A DNA stretch of 39,435 bases from Phycisphaera sp. TMED9 (GCA_002167845.2 NHBO02000015.1:1-39435), one strand, 5' to 3'. Counted from the stretch's first letter, positions 25,836 through 34,699 are shown. Notes: generated by a model not told the origin, from the sequence alone. Translations and numbers: made by a program.

Positions 25836-26885
25836 TCAGGCGGTCCAATCTCCGAAGAGAAGACCGAGATCAGCGCCATTGACCAGACCATCTTCGTTGA
25901 TGTCTTCCGGGCATCCCTCGCACACCCCCCAGGCGCCGATCAACAGCCCCAGGTCGGCGCCATTCACGACGCCGTCGTGATTGAAGTCGGCCGGGCTATA
26001 GGCCGTCTCCGCGAAAGCGACGAGCAGCATCGAGAGCTCAAGATCCGACGCGAACGTCTCGACCGTGCCGTCCAGCAACAGATCGGCCAGTTCGTCACCG
26101 GGCGGAAGGGTCGGAAGCGAAAGCGGAATCTGTTCGAAGGGCGGGAAGTCGACCGGCTGTTCTCCGGACACCGAGAGGTCGCTCGCCATCTCAAGGCGAC
26201 TCTCCTCGCCCCCGATGATCAACTCGCCTGCAATGGGCAGGAGGACGGGGAGCTCGAAGGGCTGAGGGCCGGTCCCGAAGTCCCCTTCCATGGTCAGGGT
26301 TCCGGGGAGACCACCGGTGAAGGTGAATCCATCGCGGCTCTCGATCACGTCGATCACCGTCGGCCCCACGGAAGAGAGCACCATCTGCGTGATCGTCCCC
26401 TCCTGCAATGGAATCGGAATCTCGAATCCACCGGGATAGAGCGAGAACGGGCTGAAGGTTCTGAAGGTCTGGTAGATCATCACCAGATCGACCGAGACCG
26501 TCGTGCTCCCGCCTGCGAGAACGTCGATCTGAAAAGCATCGACCGTGAAAGAACCGTCCTGGAGCGACGACAAGTCGGCGTCCACGGATCCTGAAGGTTG
26601 AAACTGCCCCGCTCCCGCCACGAGTTCAAAGTTGGCCGTGTAGTCGATGGGGTTGTTCCCACTCCCGCCGAACAAGCCGGGCCGGGTCTGCGTTCCCTCT
26701 GGATTGGTCTTTGCGTCGTAGTCGCCGATCAGCGTTCCCGCGAAGGGTATCGAGATCGAGAAGGCCTGCTGGTAGGAGCTCTCCTTCGACTCGATGACGA
26801 AATCATCGGCGGCCGCCGATCCCGCGATCGGCATCGACAAGGCGAGAAACAAAGACGAACGAACGGTCGTGGTGGTGAGAGGCAT
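25836..26885 (-). CDS. Secreted protein with two C-terminal dockerin-like repeats
   Basis: A 349-residue exported protein. The leader is MPLTTTTVRSSLFLALSMPI with cleavage near AGSAAADD. Residues 30-290 form an all-beta region with no recognisable enzyme motif. It includes AGTLIGDYDAKTNPEGTQTR, SGSVDADLSSLQDG and FTVDAFQIDVLAG, which line up with the neighbouring gene at 26950 (GVFIGDFDPQANPFGTETRP, TGSIDADWD, INTFDIELGV), so the two are tandem paralogues. Residues 300-349 contain two calcium-loop helices, DFNHDGVVNGADLGLLIGAW and DINEDGLVNGADLGLLFGDW, of the planctomycete dockerin-like type. No cohesin is visible nearby. The role may be surface or matrix attachment; that is inference. Confidence 0.82.
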   Translation of the reverse strand: MPLTTTTVRSSLFLALSMPIAGSAAADDFVIESKESSYQQAFSISIPFAGTLIGDYDAKTNPEGTQTRPGLFGGSGNNPIDYTANFELVAGAGQFQPSGSVDADLSSLQDGSFTVDAFQIDVLAGGSTTVSVDLVMIYQTFRTFSPFSLYPGGFEIPIPLQEGTITQMVLSSVGPTVIDVIESRDGFTFTGGLPGTLTMEGDFGTGPQPFELPVLLPIAGELIIGGEESRLEMASDLSVSGEQPVDFPPFEQIPLSLPTLPPGDELADLLLDGTVETFASDLELSMLLVAFAETAYSPADFNHDGVVNGADLGLLIGAWGVCEGCPEDINEDGLVNGADLGLLFGDWTA

Positions 26886-26949
26886 TTATTTCTCCGTCGA
26901 CATTGTGGACAATCCCGCCATGAATACAACCGAATACTGAGATGATGGC

Positions 26950-28002
26950 TCAGTCGTCCTGATCCGACGACCACGCAACCAGCAACCTGGCCAGATCTCC
27001 CGACCCGATGATGCCATTTCGATCGAGGTCGGCGACATTGCGTCCGGTATTGCCCCACTCGAGCAGAAGGATGCCGAGATCGATGGCGTCCACGCGACCA
27101 TTGCCGTCAAGGTCCGGATCCGGAAGTGGGCCCATGACCGAGGCGATCCCCAGATCGACGAAGAGCTCGAATTCTGGAGGGCGACTGGTTCCAGAAAACA
27201 CGAGCGCCGCGTCCTCTTCTGCTTCTGATGTCTCGACGAAGAACGGCAAGGTCGAGATCGGAGAGAACACCGTTCCCGCACCTTCTCCCACGGATGAGAA
27301 GAAGCCGAGTTCAAGCCGAGGTCCCTGATCGAGGTACAGGACTCCATTGGTCGGAAGAGCGACCAGCGCCGTCCGCTCCACGACCCCACCCGCCGTCTGG
27401 ATCTTGAAGTGCAGCATCCCCTCAACGTTCGCGAAGATCACCCAGATATCCTCGGTGATACGAAGAAGATCCGCCGGATTCGGCCCCTCGGACTGAAAGC
27501 GCATCTGAAGAAGATCCGCATCGTCGAGCAGAACCGATTCGGGGATCCCATCCGGGAATCGCCACTCGGGGCGAACGGTCACGAAAGGTGAGGAGACCCC
27601 GTCGATCGACTGCTCGAAGGGGACCGACGCAAGCCCACTCACGCCGAGCTCGATGTCGAAGGTGTTGATCACCATCGAAGCCGTGGGAAGGTCCCAGTCC
27701 GCATCGATCGATCCGGTGGGTCGAAGATCGTCCCAGGATCCACTCAGCAGGAGTGATCCGAACGTCGGAATCGGAATGTTTCCTCGCGTGGCCGAGGTTG
27801 GTCGAGTCTCGGTGCCGAAGGGATTGGCCTGCGGATCGAAGTCGCCGATGAAGACGCCTTCGATCGGAACGTCGACTCCCAATTCTCCCCGGAAGAAACT
27901 GGACCCGGGAAGCAGCAGGAACTCTTCGGCGCACACCGGAGCGCCCGAGACTGCGACGACCGGGAACATCAACGCGAGATGGAGACGGAATTCGAGGAGC
28001 AT
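26950..28002 (-). CDS. Secreted protein with two degenerate dockerin-like repeats, paralogue of its neighbour
   Basis: A 350-residue exported protein with a leader MLLEFRLHLALMFPVVAVSG and cleavage near APVCAEEF. The beta-rich middle shares the motif G-x-x-I-G-D-[YF]-D-x-x-x-N-P-x-G-T-x-T-R-P with the gene at 25836, plus the later S-[IV]-D-A-D block, which indicates an old tandem duplication. The C-terminus (295-350) has two loops, DLDGNGRVDAIDLGILLLEW and DLDRNGIIGSGDLARLLVAW, less regular than those of its neighbours. An internal Met (residue 12) could start a shorter leader; no strong ribosome site is seen for either. It lies 64 bases upstream of the gene at 25836 on the same strand. The function is unknown. 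Confidence 0.8.
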   Translation of the reverse strand: MLLEFRLHLALMFPVVAVSGAPVCAEEFLLLPGSSFFRGELGVDVPIEGVFIGDFDPQANPFGTETRPTSATRGNIPIPTFGSLLLSGSWDDLRPTGSIDADWDLPTASMVINTFDIELGVSGLASVPFEQSIDGVSSPFVTVRPEWRFPDGIPESVLLDDADLLQMRFQSEGPNPADLLRITEDIWVIFANVEGMLHFKIQTAGGVVERTALVALPTNGVLYLDQGPRLELGFFSSVGEGAGTVFSPISTLPFFVETSEAEEDAALVFSGTSRPPEFELFVDLGIASVMGPLPDPDLDGNGRVDAIDLGILLLEWGNTGRNVADLDRNGIIGSGDLARLLVAWSSDQDD

Positions 28003-28106
28003 GAATGAGTCAGAGTCGCTGGATGTTGACGGGTCCTGACCGCACCGGCGGTCGCCGGATCTTTTCGAGACGATTCATGGTCTGGGTTCAAGGAATCATC
28101 CTGAAC

Positions 28107-29180
28107 TCAGGGACAGACGCCCCAGCCCACGAAGAGCAGACCCAGATCCTGCCCATCGACGATGCCATCCCCATCGAGGTCCGCCGGGCACGGATCCGGA
28201 CAGACGCCCCAGGCCACGAACAACAGACCCAGATCCTGTCCATCGACGACGCCGTCTCCATTGACGTCCCCGCTGCAGTCAACGGGGTTGCAGTCGAGCT
28301 GAAGGAGGTATTGGAGCCCGTACTCGCGCGGAAGCGGTTCCTCGTCGTCGTCCGGTGGATTTTCAGGGTCGATCTCGTCACAGGGAAGACCGGACCGGAG
28401 CGAACGACCTGAAACGCCGGCTTCGACCACGAGATACCACTGGCCTTGCGGCAACACGAAGGACCAGTCACCCGACGTGCACGGGTCGACGTGGTATTGG
28501 CCGATCGTCCGGATCGGTCCTTCACAGTCACCAGCCACCAGAAGCATCCTCGCGGGAAACTCGGAGGAGAGCGTCGCGGTCCAGCTGCCGTCGGTGGTCG
28601 TCGGAAGTCGAAACCAGTCGACGTCGCGTGGCACCGTCGTGGTGGTCTTTCCGTGAATCCGATCCCCACACTGGATGATCGACGACACCGGCTCAAGGGC
28701 ATCCTGCGAGCAGCCGTCGTTGATTCGTTCGAGACAGGGTTCGTCTTCGAGGATCGCATCGGACGGCGGCTCGATCGGACACTCGATCGTCGAACCGCAC
28801 CATCCCTCGGCTTCCGCGACGCAGATCGAGTCCCATGTTCCGTAGCCGCAGAAGGGATCGTGCAATCGAACGAGTTCACAGCAGGATTCATCAAGACATC
28901 CGGGGGTGTCGTGCACCTCGAGGCACTCCCCCAGATTCGGGCAGTCGATGTCTCCACAGAGTTCGGTCGCCTGTTTCACACAGGTCTCGTCCCAGGAGAC
29001 CTCGCAACAGAACGCATCGTTCTCGCACACGAGTTCACAGCACCCCGGCTGGAGACACCCCGGTTCACCGTGCGGCTCGTCGCATGGTGGAAGTGACGGC
29101 CCGCACTCCTGCTGTGCAGCGGCGCCGAGCGTGATCGAGGCGGTCATCGCGAGGACGATGGAGCGTGGGACCAGACTCAT
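28107..29180 (-). CDS. Secreted Cys-rich repeat protein with two dockerin-like repeats
   Basis: A 357-residue exported protein with a leader MSLVPRSIVLAMTASITLGA. Residues 26-132 hold two copies of a Cys-rich unit of about 43 residues: C-x-x-P-H-G-E-P-G-C-L then CCELVCENDAFCCEVSWDET-C, and H-D-T-P-G-C-L then CCELVRLHDPFCGYGTWDSI-C, each with W-D-x-x-C-V-x-x-A. The cysteines probably pair as disulfides. A beta domain follows (DRIHGKTTTTVPRDVDWFRL, WTATLSSEFPARMLLVAGDC), resembling the pre-peptidase C-terminal type of domain. Residues 302-357 end in DVNGDGVVDGQDLGLLFVAW and DLDGDGIVDGQDLGLLFVGW. Its ATG overlaps the stop of the FG-GAP gene (ATGA, 29177-29180), so the two are probably translated together. 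The function is unknown. Confidence 0.82.
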   Translation of the reverse strand: MSLVPRSIVLAMTASITLGAAAQQECGPSLPPCDEPHGEPGCLQPGCCELVCENDAFCCEVSWDETCVKQATELCGDIDCPNLGECLEVHDTPGCLDESCCELVRLHDPFCGYGTWDSICVAEAEGWCGSTIECPIEPPSDAILEDEPCLERINDGCSQDALEPVSSIIQCGDRIHGKTTTTVPRDVDWFRLPTTTDGSWTATLSSEFPARMLLVAGDCEGPIRTIGQYHVDPCTSGDWSFVLPQGQWYLVVEAGVSGRSLRSGLPCDEIDPENPPDDDEEPLPREYGLQYLLQLDCNPVDCSGDVNGDGVVDGQDLGLLFVAWGVCPDPCPADLDGDGIVDGQDLGLLFVGWGVCP

Positions 29181-30637
29181 CGTCGTCGACTCTCAATCGG
29201 ACCTCGGACGGGCTCGCCACGAGGCGTTTCCCCACTCCGCATTCGTGTGAGAAACAGGGCGATGTCGGCACCACTCACCACGCCATCGCCATCAAGATCC
29301 GCCACTTGGGCCCGATCAACCCCAGGCGAGACCGACGAAACCCGTGAATCGACCGGTGCTGCCACGCGTCCGACGAATCCATCACCACAACCGCTGGCCT
29401 GCGGCGTGAGGTTGGGAAGAACCCAGAGGCTGTTGGACACGAGTTCGACGGCCAGAACGTCTAGATCGCAGTCACCATCAAGATCGGCGACCGCAAGCCC
29501 TCGGAAGAAACTGTCATTGGCGATCTGCTGAGGCGGTTCGAAACGGATCACGCCGTCTCCGCCGGCGGAGATCGGCTCGGTCCGATTGTCGAGCACCATC
29601 ACCGGACCGGGAAGGGCATGCCCGACGATCACGTCCAGATCCTCGTCTCCGTCGAGATCACCCATCGCCGCCGCGTAGGCGTAGCCGAGTCCCGTCGAGG
29701 GAAAGGCGGCATCGCGATCGAATTCGATGGAAGCGGTCGAGCCCTGATTCTCGAAGATGCCGACGTGCGACGACTCGCCGATCAGAATGAGCGGTACGAG
29801 GACGTCTTCGTCGCCATCCTGATCGAGATCGCCGACCGCGAGGTCGGTCATGCCGCCGATCTGGCCATTCACCCGCGAGGGGCGCCAGCCTTCCGCCGGG
29901 TCGAAGGTCGCATCGCCCCGATTGCGACAGATGAAGATCCGACTCGCGCCCGTTGCGACGATCACCAGGTCGCGATCGCCGTCGGCGTCGAAGTCAGCGG
30001 TTCCGATGCTCTGCGGGAACGGGATGCTGACCGATGACCGACTGATCACGAGCGGCGCCGCCGGATCGAATCCGCCTTCGCCGTCATTCAGGAGGATCTC
30101 GATGATCGGAAGCCGGTGGTTCATCGCGGCGATGTCCGGGTCGCCGTCGCCGTCGAGATCGTCGACCACCACCGCCCGAGGTTCGCGACCCAGCGCGATC
30201 TCCTCGAACTCGCCGAAGGTGCCGTCGCCGTTTCCATGAAGGATCGAAAGCCTGCCCCGAAGTGCTCGAACCGCGAAGCAGAGATCGAGGTGACCGTCGC
30301 CGTCGAGATCGACGATCTCCACCCAGTCGGTCTGACCGCCGGTCACCAATTCGATCGGCGTTCCGAGGACGCCATCGTCATTGAGCATCAGATACGCGAA
30401 GCCCTCGCTGTTCCGGCCCGGGACCACCACGTCCACGTCACCATCGCCGTCCACATCACCGACCGCCACCGCGGTCGGCGAGTGCGGCGTCGGCATGGTG
30501 ATGACCTGCGGCGGGCCGAAGAGAAAAGGCCCGTCACCGAAGGCGGTGGAATCACCGAGCATCATCAGACTCGTGGCAAACGCCGAAGCGAGGATGAGGC
30601 GGGAAACCGATCGAATGATCCGACGAACTGGCCGCAC
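29177..30637 (-). CDS. Secreted FG-GAP/VCBS repeat protein with a terminal dockerin-like loop
   Basis: A 486-residue exported protein. The start is a GTG at 30637 preceded by ACGGAG at good spacing; it begins an Arg-rich leader (MRPVRRIIRSVSRLILASAF). The frame's upstream extension to 30835 is not used. Seven calcium-loop repeats make up a likely seven-bladed integrin-type propeller: GDVDGDGDVDVVV, VDLDGDGHLDLCF, DDLDGDGDPDIAA, ADFDADGDRDLVI, GDLDQDGDEDVLV, GDLDGDEDLDVIV and ADLDGDCDLDVLA. One dockerin-like loop (DLDGDGVVSGADIALFLTRM) is near the end, followed by a basic tail. Such proteins usually bind ligands or glycans at the cell surface. Its stop overlaps the start of the Cys-rich gene. 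Confidence 0.88.
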   Translation of the reverse strand: MRPVRRIIRSVSRLILASAFATSLMMLGDSTAFGDGPFLFGPPQVITMPTPHSPTAVAVGDVDGDGDVDVVVPGRNSEGFAYLMLNDDGVLGTPIELVTGGQTDWVEIVDLDGDGHLDLCFAVRALRGRLSILHGNGDGTFGEFEEIALGREPRAVVVDDLDGDGDPDIAAMNHRLPIIEILLNDGEGGFDPAAPLVISRSSVSIPFPQSIGTADFDADGDRDLVIVATGASRIFICRNRGDATFDPAEGWRPSRVNGQIGGMTDLAVGDLDQDGDEDVLVPLILIGESSHVGIFENQGSTASIEFDRDAAFPSTGLGYAYAAAMGDLDGDEDLDVIVGHALPGPVMVLDNRTEPISAGGDGVIRFEPPQQIANDSFFRGLAVADLDGDCDLDVLAVELVSNSLWVLPNLTPQASGCGDGFVGRVAAPVDSRVSSVSPGVDRAQVADLDGDGVVSGADIALFLTRMRSGETPRGEPVRGPIESRRR

Positions 30638-30929
30638 GAAGAACTCCGTCAGGAGACCGAAGAATGGTGCCGGGAATCGACGATCCCGGACCACCGACGA
30701 GAACGATCGAGTGTAGGTCGCCGAGGAGCCCGATCGGCGCGCGATCTTCGGAGCGAGACCGAAATAGGTCGAGCGGATCGGTTTCTGGACGTCTGACGTC
30801 CCGGAACCAACAGGACCGAGGGCGAACAAGCTCACCCCCGCTCATCTCGAGGAATGATTCGTCCCGGATGGCCTCCGAGTTCTCCAAAAACAAGACGCCG
30901 GTTGATTCGGCATCCGAAGCGTGCCCCGA

Positions 30930-33770
30930 TCATCCCTGCCGGGCGATCAGACGCTCCACCGCCTCCAGCCGCTTCGAGTGGCGAGGCTGGTCCGGTTCGA
31001 GAATCACCAGGGCTTCGATGTGACGACGAGCCGATTCGAGATCTCCGATCTCGACGGCGCACGCGGCGGCGAGTTCGCGGTTGGCGGCGTGATACGGGTT
31101 CATTCGAACCGCCCGCTCCGCCGCGGTCTGGGCTTCTTCCTTCTCCCCCGTCTGCCGCGAAAGCCTGGCGATCTCCAGCGCGAAACTGTTGTCCTTCTCA
31201 CTTCGGAGATCGAGTTCCCGAAGGTGCGGGATCGCGCGAGCCGGATCGTCGCCTTCAAGAAGATCGCGAGCCAGCACCCGGTGCGGATACGGATCGACGG
31301 GACGGACTTCCGCGTATCGCTCGAGCATCGTACGGACGTCGTCGCTCACGACCTCGTCGGCACGGAGCGTTCGTCGCAGGGTCAACTCGAGCAGGTCGGG
31401 ATGATCGGGGAACTCGACCAGGAGCTCCCGAAGCGCCTCGTCGTCGATCTCCACCGGAGGCCGTTCGAGCTTCGGCCAACCCTCACCCGTGGTTCGAATC
31501 TGTTCCGGCGACTCACCCGGTCGCAACGGGCGACCGATCTCGCCGGCGATCAACGCCGCGATTCGTTCGAGCCGAAGTCGACGGGCATCTTCGAGTCGCT
31601 CGGCCTGCACCGCGTCACGCATTCGCACCCGATCGGCCAACACGTCGAGCGACGGTTCGGGATCCAGGCCCCAGGCCTTGACCTGCTCCCCCGCCCACGC
31701 CACGAAGTCGCGATGGAAGTCCGCTCTGGAGATTCCCAACGCCCGGGGGATCGCGTCCTTTTCCTGCACGCCGTCGAAGTAGAGCGCGATCAGATCCACG
31801 AGGGCGTCATCGCCCCACCGCTCGTTCATGAACTCGACCATCCAGTCGCCTTGCGCGTAGGCGAAACCCCGGTCACTCGGCCTCTTGGGACGAACGAAGG
31901 CCCAGTTGATCTCGTCAAGATCGAAGAGGTCGTCCTGACGCCACCGCTCGGCCAGTTGCCGAGTGGTCGCGTACTTCCGGGGGACGCCTTCGATGCTCAC
32001 CGCCGCCGCCTCCGTCAACCAGTGCGGGATCCGATTGCGGGTCTGACTCAGGGTGATGGTGTGCGCGTATTCATGCCGCAGGACCTTGAGCCAGTCGAAC
32101 AGGCCGAGGTGCTTCGTCGGCGGACCTTCTCGCGGAACCTCGATCGCGATCAAGGGGCCGGTGCAGGCCGCGATGGTGTGAATCGCAGGCATGCCGGTGA
32201 TGCGAACCGCGAAGAACTGGTGGTCGGGCATCAACTCGATCACCGTCTTCTGATCCGGTTCGTGCTTGAATCGCGCGACGAGGTCGGCGTGCATCGCTTC
32301 AAGCGGGCCGAGCATCCCCTTCGCGACCACCGCATCCTCGCCGGCCCGGTACTTCAGGATGAAGTTCTCGCTCTCCAGCACTTCAAACGACTCGATCTCC
32401 TCGAGGAGAAACTCGCTGAACGCCGCGCGGGTGTTGTAGGGATCGAGCTCCGTCGCGACGTCCAGCGCCACTCGCGCCGCGCCGTCGCGACCGGACTGCA
32501 TCTCCAGGAGGCCCAGCTCGACGTGCGGCGCCGCCCACGCGGGACGGCGACGAATCGCCTCGGCCAATGCCATCGCCGCCTCTTCGTACTGCCGATCGAA
32601 GGAGAGCGCCGAGCCGACTTCGTACCAACCGAAGGGCGACCCCGGCTCGACCTCGTCCAGACGAGACAACCAGTCGGCGCCATCGGTACGGTCGTAGCGA
32701 ACCGCCGCGGTGGCCGCCCGCAATGCGATGGCATCCGGCATTCGCGGGTGCTCGGCGAGCAGGTCGTCGAGAAGGTCGGCCGCAAGATCCGGATCGTTCC
32801 GAGTGAGTGCGCTGCGAGCTCTGATGAGCGTGGCGAGCGGATGGCTCGACGCGAAGCCGGGAGCGTCCGGAGAAAGAAGCGCGGCGAGTCGATCCAAGGT
32901 CGCCGCCGCCCGCTCCGCGGAGTCGAAGTCGAATCCACGAATCGCGAGCAGGCCGAGTTCGAACCACGCCTCCGCTCGACGAGGGTCCAGCGCCAGCGTC
33001 TCGTGGAGGGCCGGAACTCCTTCGCTCGCGTTCGCGCGTTCGATCAGAAGGCGTCCCTCCAGCAGGCGGGGCGCCGCGTCCAGTCGATCAATCGACGTGC
33101 GGACCTCGCCAAGGTCGTCCAGCATCGTCTGGAAGTCATCAGGTCGTCCACCACCCGCCTGAAGGCGGATCCGCATCGCATCGATGCCCGCAAGACGGCC
33201 CGCCAGACTGGGAGGCGACTCCGATTTCGCCGCGGCGATCGCCGCGGAAGCGGTTTCGAGGGCTTCTTCCCGGCGACCGAGCGACTGCAACAGCGCGGCC
33301 CGGAGTTCGAGCGCGACGGCGGTCGTCTGTTCTTCGATCGGCAGACCGTCGAGCAGTTCCAGCCCTTCGACCGAACGCCCGAGCCGGCGCATCGCCTCGG
33401 CTCGGTCGGTGGTCGACGCCGCAGGATCATCCGCGACCAGATCCCAGCGGGCGATGATCATCGCGGCGGCGGCCTTGCTCGCGGGCTTCGACTGGAGGTC
33501 TTCCGACCCCCAGGTCCCGTGCCGAAGCCGCATGTCCGATCGTTCTTCCGGCGTGAGCCACTCGGCCTTCATGGCCTCGACCAGCAAGGGCGACGGCGCG
33601 ACGGCTCGCGGAACGAGCTCCCTGGCTTCCTGGCGAGCGACGGCGTCCTCGGCGCCGCTCGTCCAGATCGTCACGGCAAGAAGCGATCCGAAGACGATCC
33701 GACTGACGCGTGATCTCCTCGGCGGAAGATCTGGCCACCGGCCTTGAGATGAGCGGTTCGCCGAAGTCAC
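30930..33770 (-). CDS. Exported TPR protein with a gluzincin (HEXXH) protease domain
   Basis: A 946-residue protein. The GTG at 33770 overlaps the previous stop (GTGA) and has GGAGGA upstream. A positively charged region precedes the hydrophobic stretch IVFGSLLAVTIWTSG, so it is exported. TPR-like helical repeats lie at about 100-450 (for example AEAWFELGLLAIRGFDFDSA, APHVELGLLEMQSGRDGAAR) and again at about 830-946. Between them, at about 465-700, is a metallopeptidase-like domain with KVLRHEYAHTITL, HEYAH at 566-570, and a downstream Glu (E587) in IPHWLTEAAAVS. HEXXH followed by a Glu ligand defines the gluzincins; the layout is like DUF1570-type proteins. The substrate is unknown. The frame's longer start at 33821 would lie inside the upstream gene. 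Confidence 0.85.
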   Translation of the reverse strand: MTSANRSSQGRWPDLPPRRSRVSRIVFGSLLAVTIWTSGAEDAVARQEARELVPRAVAPSPLLVEAMKAEWLTPEERSDMRLRHGTWGSEDLQSKPASKAAAAMIIARWDLVADDPAASTTDRAEAMRRLGRSVEGLELLDGLPIEEQTTAVALELRAALLQSLGRREEALETASAAIAAAKSESPPSLAGRLAGIDAMRIRLQAGGGRPDDFQTMLDDLGEVRTSIDRLDAAPRLLEGRLLIERANASEGVPALHETLALDPRRAEAWFELGLLAIRGFDFDSAERAAATLDRLAALLSPDAPGFASSHPLATLIRARSALTRNDPDLAADLLDDLLAEHPRMPDAIALRAATAAVRYDRTDGADWLSRLDEVEPGSPFGWYEVGSALSFDRQYEEAAMALAEAIRRRPAWAAPHVELGLLEMQSGRDGAARVALDVATELDPYNTRAAFSEFLLEEIESFEVLESENFILKYRAGEDAVVAKGMLGPLEAMHADLVARFKHEPDQKTVIELMPDHQFFAVRITGMPAIHTIAACTGPLIAIEVPREGPPTKHLGLFDWLKVLRHEYAHTITLSQTRNRIPHWLTEAAAVSIEGVPRKYATTRQLAERWRQDDLFDLDEINWAFVRPKRPSDRGFAYAQGDWMVEFMNERWGDDALVDLIALYFDGVQEKDAIPRALGISRADFHRDFVAWAGEQVKAWGLDPEPSLDVLADRVRMRDAVQAERLEDARRLRLERIAALIAGEIGRPLRPGESPEQIRTTGEGWPKLERPPVEIDDEALRELLVEFPDHPDLLELTLRRTLRADEVVSDDVRTMLERYAEVRPVDPYPHRVLARDLLEGDDPARAIPHLRELDLRSEKDNSFALEIARLSRQTGEKEEAQTAAERAVRMNPYHAANRELAAACAVEIGDLESARRHIEALVILEPDQPRHSKRLEAVERLIARQG

Positions 33771-34699
33771 TTGGATTCGATCCTCCAGGCTTTCGGATCG
33801 ACATCCGGTGCGTTCAACCATCGGCGGCCTTCCTCATCGACACCCGCGTTGATGGAAGGGTCGAAGAATCTGACCGACGTTCGATCCCCGTCCCGCTCGT
33901 GGATTTCGACCGCGACCGGAAGGTGAGTCCCCTTCCGAACCCAGAGATCGATGCCGATGATCTTTCGAGCGTCCGCCATTTCGGTACCGGGCCGAGGCAC
34001 CAGATGGAGCCCCACGACGCCCTCGGCATCCTTGAGCACTCGAGGCGGAATCGGCGGCGCCGTGGTCACGTCGAAGTACTTGAGAATGTCTTCTTTTCGC
34101 TGGCCGATCGGAAGTGGAATCGGCCCCTCCCCCAGACGAAGCGGATCGCGCCGGGCGTCCGGGTCGACCACGCGGCGGCGCACGAGTCGCTTCGCCTCGT
34201 GGTCGTAGTCGCTGAGCACGCCATCGACCAGAACGAAGTGCTCCAACCGTTCGCGAGCTCGACCGCTCGGTTCGATCGACCGTTCGAAGACGATCGCCGC
34301 CCGACGATGCTGAGTCTTCTCCGAATCCGTTTCCGCCGGCGGAGGCATCACGAGATAGACGCGGCCGAAACGCTTTTCGGTCTCATCCGCCAGATCGTCA
34401 TAGGAGTCCATTCGAACCCGCGAAGAAAAGTCCTCGAGCGAGGCGCTCTGCGCATCGATGGCGTCAAGCAGCGTCATGACGGCCGGGTCGCTCGGCGGGT
34501 CGGCCTGCTCGGGACCACTCGAGACGGCGCCGGCCGCGATTCGAACCGCCAACGGACTCTCCGCGGGTGTGCAGCACGGTGGGAGCGACTCGGAACCCAC
34601 CGCATCGTCATCGACCTGATTCGCCGCCTGATGGGCGAATGCCGACCCCGTTGCAAAGGACAGTACGAAGACGAGATTGGCGGCTTGGCGAAGAACCAA
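33767..34699 (-). CDS. Exported LolA-like protein
   Basis: A 310-residue protein. The start is taken as the TTG at 34699, preceded by GGGAG seven bases upstream, because it begins the leader MVLRQAANLVFVLSFATGSA-FAHQ. The longer frame to 34918 has a non-natural lead-in. After a short Cys-containing linker (ESLPPCCTPAE) the mature part resembles an outer-membrane lipoprotein carrier half-barrel: LEDFSSRVRMDSYDDLADET, GRVYLVMPPP, YDHEAKRLVRRRVVDPDARR, then IPLPIGQRKEDILKYFDVTT, and GIDLWVRKGTHLPVAVEIHE. This is the order seen in LolA and related exported proteins. It overlaps the TPR-protease gene by four bases, so the two proteins probably act together. The fold call is moderate and the function unknown. 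Confidence 0.75.
   Translation of the reverse strand: MVLRQAANLVFVLSFATGSAFAHQAANQVDDDAVGSESLPPCCTPAESPLAVRIAAGAVSSGPEQADPPSDPAVMTLLDAIDAQSASLEDFSSRVRMDSYDDLADETEKRFGRVYLVMPPPAETDSEKTQHRRAAIVFERSIEPSGRARERLEHFVLVDGVLSDYDHEAKRLVRRRVVDPDARRDPLRLGEGPIPLPIGQRKEDILKYFDVTTAPPIPPRVLKDAEGVVGLHLVPRPGTEMADARKIIGIDLWVRKGTHLPVAVEIHERDGDRTSVRFFDPSINAGVDEEGRRWLNAPDVDPKAWRIESK

Noticed and set aside
25801-25839. Possible bidirectional hairpin (CTGATC ... GATCAG) over both stop codons of the convergent dehydratase and dockerin-like genes.
   Set aside because: Large loop, one bulge and no T-run on either side; too weak to call.
25836-30637. A true cellulosome (dockerin-cohesin) locus.
   Set aside because: The calcium loops resemble dockerins, but no cohesin, scaffoldin or carbohydrate-binding module is seen in the window, and such loops are widespread on unrelated planctomycete exported proteins.
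30552-30893. Minus-strand 113-codon frame between the protease and propeller genes.
   Set aside because: Unnatural composition, and it overlaps the start and leader of the propeller gene; no ribosome site.
30921-33713. Plus-strand open frame of 930 codons.
   Set aside because: Mirror of the TPR-protease gene; Arg-rich and without any domain.
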